Of a stretch of 6,082 nt of DNA, positions 1-4,454 are shown one piece after another. The notes under the pieces are model-generated. The model saw only the letters and a list, made by a program, of their open reading frames with translations. It was not told the origin of the DNA and made no database searches. Position 1 is the stretch's first letter, and each line of letters begins with the position of its first letter. Position numbers and translations under genes: made by a program. Source of the stretch: Bacteroidales bacterium (lineage in GTDB: Bacteria; Bacteroidota; Bacteroidia; Bacteroidales; NBLH01); NCBI GenBank assembly GCA_029210905.1, contig JARGGF010000310.1:1-6082 (forward strand), written 5' to 3'.

Positions 1-79
1 TTTCTGTATCATATTTTTTAAGTTGGCTTACCAGTTTTTCAGCGGCAAGTAGCTCATCTTCAACTATTACAACATTCAT
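1..79 (-). CDS. Response regulator, N-terminal fragment of receiver domain (probably LytTR family)
   Basis: Only the first 26 codons are in the window; the gene continues past the left edge. The translation begins MNVVIVEDELLAAEKLVSQL. This is the first beta strand of a CheY-like receiver followed by the acidic Glu-Asp-Glu cluster (residues 7-9) that binds Mg2+ beside the phosphorylated Asp, which lies outside the window. The ATG at 79 is 14 nt downstream of the kinase stop, so the two are very probably co-transcribed. The neighbour is a LytS-type (His_kinase PF06580) sensor. In Bacteroidota such kinases nearly always pair with a receiver-LytTR DNA-binding regulator, and the opening residues fit that group. 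The LytTR domain itself is not visible, so the output domain is inferred from context. The receiver call is firm. Confidence 0.85.
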   Translation of the reverse strand, partial: MNVVIVEDELLAAEKLVSQLKKYDTE

Positions 80-93
80 GGTTTAAGTTTAGT

Positions 94-1110
94 TTAATTG
101 ATAACAGGCAATTTTACCGTAAAAAATCCGTCTTCATCAGATTTTATTACACTTTTTTTTGTCAATAATTCATACTGACTGTTTATGTTCTCAAGCCCAA
201 TATTATGGGAAATTTCAAGTATTTTTTTTGGTTGAAGGTTGTTTCGGATAACGAGGTAACCTTCCTCCCGGTAAAGTTCAATGTAGAGTGGTTTTTCATC
301 TGAAATTGAATTATGTTTTATTGCATTTTCTATCAGAATTTGGGCGGCAAGCGGAACCACTTTAAAAATATCATCTTCATCAACACGAATTTCATAATTT
401 AGATTATCAGCAAAGCGAACCTTCATAAGTTGCAGGTAATTCTCCAAAAATTGTTTTTCATATTTCCATTCAATCGTTTTTTTATTTTTTTGTTCCAAAA
501 CATATCGGTAAATATTAGATAACTTTTCAATAAATTCAACTGCCTGGTCCTGATCAATATAAACCAACGAACTCAAACTGTTTAAACTGTTAAACAAAAA
601 GTGTGGATTCACCTGGTTTTTAATGGCTTCCAGTTGTAATTCTACGGCTTTTCGCTGAAGTGCTTCTTGTTTTAATAAACCTTGTTTCCACATTTTAAAA
701 AACTCAATCCCTGTAAATAAAGTAAAAACATAAACCAAAATAAGTACCTGAAAAAGAAGCACATCCAGGGCCGAATCGGAAAAAGCAAACATGAATCCTT
801 TGCCTGTAATCAACATCACAAGATAATGTAGGGTTATTGCAATGCCACTTGAAACAACAATCATGGCAAACAGTGAAACAAAAAACTTTTTTAAAGGACT
901 ATCCTTCCATTCAATTTTTTTTGAAATATATATCAAAACCAATTCATTACCTTTCATGATTGGAAAACCTATCAAAATTGAATAGGCGCAGTTGTAAAGC
1001 AATAAGATTGGTGTTTTTAAGAAATAGGGATTCATGAAAAAGGCAACAATATTGCCTATTACACTCAACATTAGAAAAATAAGAAGGTATTTCTTTATCA
1101 GTTTTAGCAT
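94..1110 (-). CDS. LytS/YehU-type membrane sensor histidine kinase
   Basis: This 338-residue protein should autophosphorylate on His and pass the phosphate to the regulator encoded just downstream. Four hydrophobic segments lie at about residues 8-26, 34-52, 76-101 and 115-138. A charged, probably coiled-coil linker (about 140-166) follows. The His_kinase box NPHFLFNSLNSL carries the predicted phospho-acceptor His170. The HATPase region has an N box (LIENAIKHN, Asn262) and a glycine box (IGLENINSQYELL, from about 304). There is no recognisable extracellular sensor domain, so the signal is probably sensed in or near the membrane. Length and domain order are normal for the family and all key residues are present. 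An in-frame TGA two codons upstream (1116-1114) makes ATG 1110 the furthest possible start. The stop is 14 nt before the regulator start, indicating an operon. The stimulus is unknown. Confidence 0.93.
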   Translation of the reverse strand: MLKLIKKYLLIFLMLSVIGNIVAFFMNPYFLKTPILLLYNCAYSILIGFPIMKGNELVLIYISKKIEWKDSPLKKFFVSLFAMIVVSSGIAITLHYLVMLITGKGFMFAFSDSALDVLLFQVLILVYVFTLFTGIEFFKMWKQGLLKQEALQRKAVELQLEAIKNQVNPHFLFNSLNSLSSLVYIDQDQAVEFIEKLSNIYRYVLEQKNKKTIEWKYEKQFLENYLQLMKVRFADNLNYEIRVDEDDIFKVVPLAAQILIENAIKHNSISDEKPLYIELYREEGYLVIRNNLQPKKILEISHNIGLENINSQYELLTKKSVIKSDEDGFFTVKLPVIN

Positions 1111-1114
1111 ATCT

Positions 1115-1122
1115 CAAATATA
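1115..1122 (-). promoter_or_regulatory. Candidate Bacteroidota -7 element before the kinase gene
   Basis: The minus strand reads TATATTTG, an exact match to the Bacteroidota -7 consensus TAnnTTTG. A TTTTCC stretch (minus, 1147-1142) lies 19 nt upstream, only loosely like the -33 TTTG element. The -7 box ends 4 nt before the kinase ATG (1110), so a transcript from it would begin at or within the start codon and be leaderless. It may equally be a chance match in AT-rich DNA. Confidence 0.3.
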
Positions 1123-1204
1123 GATGATCTAAGAATGAATTGGAAAATAATTTTTGTCTCTTTCCCGATGGTTAATCAGCAGCAAGTTAGATTTCAAAAC
1201 ATCA

Positions 1205-1247
1205 TGCAAAAATGCGCAATGATTTATAATTTTCTGCGCATTTTGCA
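1205..1247. repeat. Imperfect inverted repeat with paired TGCGCA cores
   Basis: The left arm at 1205-1218 (TGCAAAAATGCGCA) pairs with the right arm at 1235-1247 (TGCGCATTTTGCA). The inner 10 bp (AAAATGCGCA / TGCGCATTTT) match perfectly; one A is then bulged and three further pairs follow. The spacer is 16 nt. The TGCGCA core is itself a palindrome, so the two copies start 22 bp apart, about two helical turns. It lies between the TPR-like gene (stop at 1295) and the kinase start (1110). As RNA it could form a stem that ends or stabilises the upstream transcript, but no clean U tract follows on the minus strand: the nearest is TTTT after 6 nt. As DNA it could be an operator for the kinase-regulator unit. 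Confidence 0.6.
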
Positions 1248-1294
1248 ATTTTTGAAGAACCATGTTTACGCCAGTTTGGATAACCTGATAAATA

Positions 1295-1939
1295 TTAATT
1301 CTCTGATTGACAACCAGTCAAAATTTCATCGCAGTTTTCTTTACCCCAAATAGGAACCAATTGATTTTCAGGAACAAAAGTATCAAATTTTTCTTTTGCT
1401 AATAAAATAATGGGCAATGCTTTTTCTTTGCCACCTCCAAAAGCAGGTGGGGTATTAAATACTGCCTGTGCCTGGTTTAAATAGATTCGGGGATTTTCAG
1501 GGTTGATAGCCTTTGCCTGCTCCAAAAGTCCTTTGGCCAAAGGCATTAACTCCATAGCTTTCATCTGATCAATGCTCATTTCAATGTAATAGCTCAATAC
1601 TTTTATCACCATTAATTCAGTTTCTTCCTTTTTCACCTTTAGGCCAGCATCAATCATTTTTCTGGACTTTTCAATGAATTGCATTTTTTTATCATTTTCT
1701 GTTTCGGTTACACCAGCCAAAAAGTTGTAATATGAAGCGTAATACCAGGCTGTCCATTCCGATTTTTCTGCCATGGCAATTCTTTCAAAACTGTTTGCTA
1801 AATCCTGAAATTCAGCTACTTCTTTTGCAGTTTTTGCCTTTTCAAGATGCGTCAGCATAACTTTTGTAAATTTTTCATTTTGAGCACTTAAGCTCGCGTA
1901 CATTAACATAAATAAAGTAATAATTTTTATGGTCTTCAT
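1295..1939 (-). CDS. Secreted TPR-like protein of unknown function, linked to the receptor gene
   Basis: The product has 214 residues. It starts with a short basic N-terminus and a hydrophobic stretch ending SLSAQ (residues 16-20), a typical Bacteroidota signal-peptide end with likely cleavage after Ala19, so it is probably periplasmic. The rest is helical with TPR-like spacing, for example EWTAWYYASYYNFLAG (61-75) and LLEQAKAINPENPRIYLNQA (138-157), the latter a recognisable TPR turn. A PPAFGGGKEKALP segment (164-176) looks like a conserved loop between helices. There is no lipobox, no catalytic motif, and it is far too short for SusD. It starts 37 nt after the receptor stop, so the two are probably one operon, and the protein may act as a periplasmic accessory to that receptor. 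ATG 1939 is chosen because it opens the signal peptide and sits behind an A/T-rich leader. The exact role is unknown. Confidence 0.8.
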   Translation of the reverse strand: MKTIKIITLFMLMYASLSAQNEKFTKVMLTHLEKAKTAKEVAEFQDLANSFERIAMAEKSEWTAWYYASYYNFLAGVTETENDKKMQFIEKSRKMIDAGLKVKKEETELMVIKVLSYYIEMSIDQMKAMELMPLAKGLLEQAKAINPENPRIYLNQAQAVFNTPPAFGGGKEKALPIILLAKEKFDTFVPENQLVPIWGKENCDEILTGCQSEN

Positions 1940-1976
1940 AATTAAATATTTTATTGATTAATAAATAGTTACATTG

Positions 1977-3278
1977 TTATTTAAACATTAGATAAAAGCC
2001 AACAACAAACAGTCTTTTTGTCATCGGTTTTATGGGATAATTCTGGTAATTACCTTGATTATCAGGTAAACCTGAATAATTGTAGCCATAAACATGGTTA
2101 AATCCCAAAACGTTGTTTGCATTGGCAAATACGGCTACCATTTTATGATAAACTTTGAATAATTTGGTCACACTTAAACTAATGTCGTGATAAGCAGGCG
2201 TTGATATATATTCATTTGTCTGAATATTAGTATTATACCAGTCTTTACAGCTTGCATAGGTATAAGTTACTGCAATTAAGGTGCTTATTTTTTCCACCTG
2301 GTATTTTATTACTGCATTAAAAGTGTGGGGTGAAACGTAATAAGGCGTTTTCTCGGAAAAATTATTTTTATAATCCCTCTTTGTGTCTATGAATGAGTAG
2401 GATAGCCAATAATCCAAATTTTTAATCGATTTGCTGTCGCGCCAAAAAACATCCAGCCCCTGTGCATAACCTTTTCCTTCATTTGTATAACTGAATGGAT
2501 CTGCATTATACAAGGATTCGTATTTGACCAATTCGTTGTAATTTTTACGATACATTTCTATTCTAAATATTCTGTCATCTTTCTGAAACTGATAATTAAC
2601 AATATAATGTGTAGCTTTTTCAGATTTTAATTGGGGAGCATAAATCAGGTAGTTATCTTCAGGGCGCTGATTAAAACCTCCATATGCAAATGATAATTGC
2701 GACCCCGGTGCCATTTGGCAGGTAAGTGATAACCTGGGTGAAATATTCCAGTCGTTCTGCAAAGAGGTATATTCGGTTCGAACACCCATTCTTATTGCCA
2801 CACGGTTTCTTATATTTATCTCTGATTCAATATATTGCGCGGCAGTATGATCATTAAACCCATTGGTATAAGACATTGAAGTTGAATCCTGATAATAGTT
2901 CTTGCTAAAGGAATAATGGCTGCTTTCTTCCCCATATTTTATGGAAATATTATTGGTAATTTCGTTAATTAGGTTAAATCGCTGGTGCGCAGAAAATACT
3001 ATTTCCGATAATTTATCCGCATCAAAATCAGTATTGGTTCTATCATGAGTGAAGCCCAAACCAGCTTTTACGCGCCATTTGTCCGAGAGCTTATCTGTGT
3101 AAACACCGTTTAAATAATTATTCAGGTTGCCTAAATTAATATTGCTGGCCGCAAAACTATCTCCCTGAACATTATATTTTAAGGATGAATAATTCCAATA
3201 GCTGGAACCATTCCGTATTTGCCATGTTTCATTCGATAAAGAGCCGTTCCCCCAGCCCTGAAAGGATAACGGTTCCAT
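1977..3278 (-). CDS. TonB-dependent receptor, C-terminal beta-barrel part (after frameshift)
   Basis: This open frame of 433 codons is the downstream part of the receptor begun at 4108. Its nominal start, ATG 3278, lies inside the upstream frame. The first 24 or so residues read as out-of-frame sequence; real barrel sequence begins about Ser25 (SSYWNYSSLKYN). The rest is amphipathic beta-barrel: alternating strands rich in Tyr, Asn and Phe, for example SPRLSLTCQMAPGSQLSFAY and DYWLSYSFIDTKRDY. It ends in FVVGFYLMFK, a closing barrel strand with Phe next to last, suited to outer-membrane assembly. Together with the upstream part it would give about 710 residues, normal for this receptor family. 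It is not translated as a separate protein in any obvious way: no signal peptide and no leader of its own. The transported substrate cannot be told. The TPR-like gene follows after 37 nt. Confidence 0.85.
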   Translation of the reverse strand: MEPLSFQGWGNGSLSNETWQIRNGSSYWNYSSLKYNVQGDSFAASNINLGNLNNYLNGVYTDKLSDKWRVKAGLGFTHDRTNTDFDADKLSEIVFSAHQRFNLINEITNNISIKYGEESSHYSFSKNYYQDSTSMSYTNGFNDHTAAQYIESEINIRNRVAIRMGVRTEYTSLQNDWNISPRLSLTCQMAPGSQLSFAYGGFNQRPEDNYLIYAPQLKSEKATHYIVNYQFQKDDRIFRIEMYRKNYNELVKYESLYNADPFSYTNEGKGYAQGLDVFWRDSKSIKNLDYWLSYSFIDTKRDYKNNFSEKTPYYVSPHTFNAVIKYQVEKISTLIAVTYTYASCKDWYNTNIQTNEYISTPAYHDISLSVTKLFKVYHKMVAVFANANNVLGFNHVYGYNYSGLPDNQGNYQNYPIKPMTKRLFVVGFYLMFK

Positions 3279-3297
3279 TCCATATTTTTACGAACCA
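3179..3297 (-). other. Frameshift interval in the receptor gene, best placed near 3204-3209
   Basis: The upstream frame is sensible down to KHGKYGM (residue 300), then reads VPAIGIIHP and stops at 3179. The downstream frame is open from a TAA ending near 3295 but reads as plausible barrel only from SSYWNYSS onward. The switch therefore fits best at minus-strand ATGGTTCCAGC. One extra T there (GTTTCC) would give GMVSSYWNYSSLKYN and one continuous frame: 2132 nt plus 1 is 711 codons, including the stop. This may be a true one-base deletion that inactivates the gene, or a sequencing or assembly error. The run is only two Ts, so a homopolymer error is not the obvious cause. Confidence 0.85.
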
Positions 3298-4108
3298 GGG
3301 GATAATAAAGTCCCATGTCATTATAATCCAAAGAAACAGAAAGCGAAGATCTTTCCCAACGCTGAGTATGCGAAGCATTTAATCCAACAGACATCAACAT
3401 AAGGGAACTTTCGGTGGCATTTGCAATTCCTACTGTGTTTAAATTTAGTGCTGAGGAAAGGGCTTGACCAAATTCGGCAGAATAACCACCTGTGCTAAAA
3501 ACCGTACCCGAAAAAAGCAGGGGTGAAAAGTTGGATCGGGTAGCTATATCAGGCATCTTTGCCATATACGGTCTCACTACCGGCATGCCATCAACAAAGG
3601 TTTTAGTTTCGTAACCTTCCCCACCTCTTACAAACAATCCCCCCTCATTACCAACAATTTGCGAACCTGGCAAAGAACTTAATGCACCGTAAATATCACC
3701 CACAGCGCTAGGGGTTGTCGCAATATCCATAGGTTTAAGCACCAGGGACTTAACCGTCTCCCCGGTTTCAAAAGCTCCTGCTGAAATTACTATGGTTTGC
3801 AGTTCTGAATCATCATCTTTAAGTTGAATTTGAAGATTAAGGTAATCATGGCTTAACTCAAGCTCTTTTTCAACGGCTTTCATTCCAATAAAACTCACAA
3901 CGAGTGTTTGTTTTCCGGTTTCACTTGTTTCGAAACTAAAACCCCCCAAACTATCTGTTGATGTTCCATCGTAGGTGTTTTTCAGATAAACATTTGCACC
4001 TGCAATTGGTTCATCCTTGGAATCTAAAACAACACCCTTAACTATAAATTGACCAATCAGGTTTAGGGATAAAGTAAGGGATGCAATGATTAATACAATT
4101 TTTTTCAT
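3179..4108 (-). CDS. TonB-dependent outer-membrane receptor, N-terminal part (before frameshift)
   Basis: This part encodes the signal peptide, the regulatory-like domain, the plug and the first barrel strands of a receptor that imports a ligand across the outer membrane using TonB energy. Residues 1-19 are a signal peptide (MKKIVLIIASLTL..., likely cut before Gln20). Residues 22-100 form a CarboxypepD_reg-like beta-sandwich (FIVKGVVLDSKDEPIAGANV, then SFIGM). The plug follows, with IVISAGAFETGE (106-117), GALSSLPG (141-148), LFVRGG (158-163), FVDGM (171-175) and STGGYSAEFGQALSSAL (205-221). Residues after about 230 begin the barrel. In-frame sequence ends near Met300; the last nine residues come from the shifted frame. 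The ATG at 4108 opens the signal peptide. A three-codon frame (ATG AAG TCA TGA, 4116-4105) overlaps this start. No SusD partner is visible. The ligand is unknown. Confidence 0.9.
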   Translation of the reverse strand: MKKIVLIIASLTLSLNLIGQFIVKGVVLDSKDEPIAGANVYLKNTYDGTSTDSLGGFSFETSETGKQTLVVSFIGMKAVEKELELSHDYLNLQIQLKDDDSELQTIVISAGAFETGETVKSLVLKPMDIATTPSAVGDIYGALSSLPGSQIVGNEGGLFVRGGEGYETKTFVDGMPVVRPYMAKMPDIATRSNFSPLLFSGTVFSTGGYSAEFGQALSSALNLNTVGIANATESSLMLMSVGLNASHTQRWERSSLSVSLDYNDMGLYYPLVRKNMEWNRYPFRAGGTALYRMKHGKYGMVPAIGIIHP

Positions 4109-4130
4109 GACTTCATATTTAATTATAAAT

Positions 4131-4161
4131 CAAAGGTCTGTACTAAAAAGCAGCATGAAAA
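4131..4161 (-). promoter_or_regulatory. Weak promoter candidate for the receptor gene
   Basis: On the minus strand GACCTTTG (4138-4131) matches the Bacteroidota -7 consensus TAnnTTTG at all fixed positions except the first. TTTTC (4161-4157) lies 18 nt upstream at the place of the -33 element. A transcript would start near 4125 and have a leader of roughly 15-20 nt before ATG 4108. Both boxes are degenerate, so this is a low-confidence call. Confidence 0.25.
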
Positions 4162-4290
4162 TTTTTAGTTTCCGGATGGTAGAATATTGTAGATGAATTG
4201 AAAAAATCCGGGAGTGATCGGTATTATTGTTTACAACTGAATGCCCCAAAAAATATGTAGCATTGGATTAGAATTTCATTTTGGTTCTAA

Positions 4291-4330
4291 TTTAACATCC
4301 CTTAAACACCCTTAACATATTTTCACATAA
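4291..4330 (-). promoter_or_regulatory. Four helically phased decamers, possible LytTR-regulator binding array
   Basis: On the plus strand the four consecutive 10-mers are TTTAACATCC, CTTAAACACC, CTTAACATAT and TTTCACATAA. On the minus strand they read TTATGTGAAA, ATATGTTAAG, GGTGTTTAAG and GGATGTTAAA, so a GTTAA-like core recurs on the same DNA face. Known LytTR regulators such as AgrA bind pairs of direct 9-bp repeats with a central GTT followed by a purine-rich end; TATGTTAAG here fits that pattern at eight of nine positions. The array lies about 185 bp upstream of the receptor start and about 125 bp upstream of the transpeptidase start. Binding by the regulator encoded at 79 is inference. 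The repeats are seen directly, but the fourth is degenerate. Confidence 0.4.
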
Positions 4331-4374
4331 AAACGCCTATAACCCTTACCTGGTTTGACAGACAGGTGATTTTT

Positions 4375-4399
4375 GTTGATGAAATTCAGCAACTTTTTT
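4375..4399 (+). promoter_or_regulatory. 19-bp dyad plus T6 in the transpeptidase leader (operator or attenuator-like)
   Basis: GTTGATGAAATTCAGCAAC (4375-4393) is a near-perfect palindrome: the nine-base arms differ at one pair (A4379/G4389) around a central A. Six Ts (4394-4399) follow directly. Read as RNA it is a small stem with a U tract, shaped like an intrinsic terminator or attenuator, though short and AT-rich. Read as DNA it is a typical size for a dimeric repressor site. It ends 55 nt before the transpeptidase ATG. Confidence 0.4.
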
Positions 4400-4454
4400 G
4401 AAATAACTACGTAAAATAAAGTAAGGAGTTTCTCCATCATTAAAATATTTAATT

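Larger units (their letters stand above)
4109..4454. other. Divergent intergenic region between receptor and L,D-transpeptidase
   Basis: These 346 nt carry no credible coding frame. From left to right they hold the receptor leader and a weak minus-strand promoter candidate (4131-4161), an A/T-rich stretch in which I see nothing clear (about 4165-4290), four phased decamers (4291-4330), a third-party CCCTTA copy at 4343-4348, and a short ACCTG-N10-CAGGT inverted repeat (4348-4367) containing TTGACA. A 19-bp dyad followed by six Ts (4375-4399) comes next, then a small GGAG-TTT-CTCC hairpin (4425-4435) and the transpeptidase leader. No plus-strand TAnnTTTG box with a good -33 partner is evident; GATTTTTG (4368-4375) is the nearest match. 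The region must hold promoters for both genes. Confidence 0.75.

Noticed and set aside
1135..1353. 72-codon plus-strand open frame
   Set aside because: It covers the kinase leader, the inverted repeat and the 3' end of the TPR-like gene on the other strand. It shows no family resemblance or leader and looks like chance in AT-rich DNA.
1295..1939. SusD-like partner of the receptor
   Set aside because: The product is only 214 residues with no lipobox and no SusD motifs; TPR-like helices alone do not make it SusD.
3179..3278. Programmed frameshift or two genuine overlapping genes in the receptor
   Set aside because: There is no slippery heptamer or obvious stimulatory structure at the switch point, and the downstream part has no signal peptide or leader. 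A simple indel explains the data better.
3185..3382. 65-codon plus-strand open frame inside the receptor gene
   Set aside because: It is antisense to well-supported receptor coding sequence, with no domain signal.
4353..4378. Sigma-70-like promoter built on TTGACA at 4355-4360
   Set aside because: No TATAAT-like hexamer lies 16-18 nt downstream, and Bacteroidota housekeeping promoters use a different consensus.
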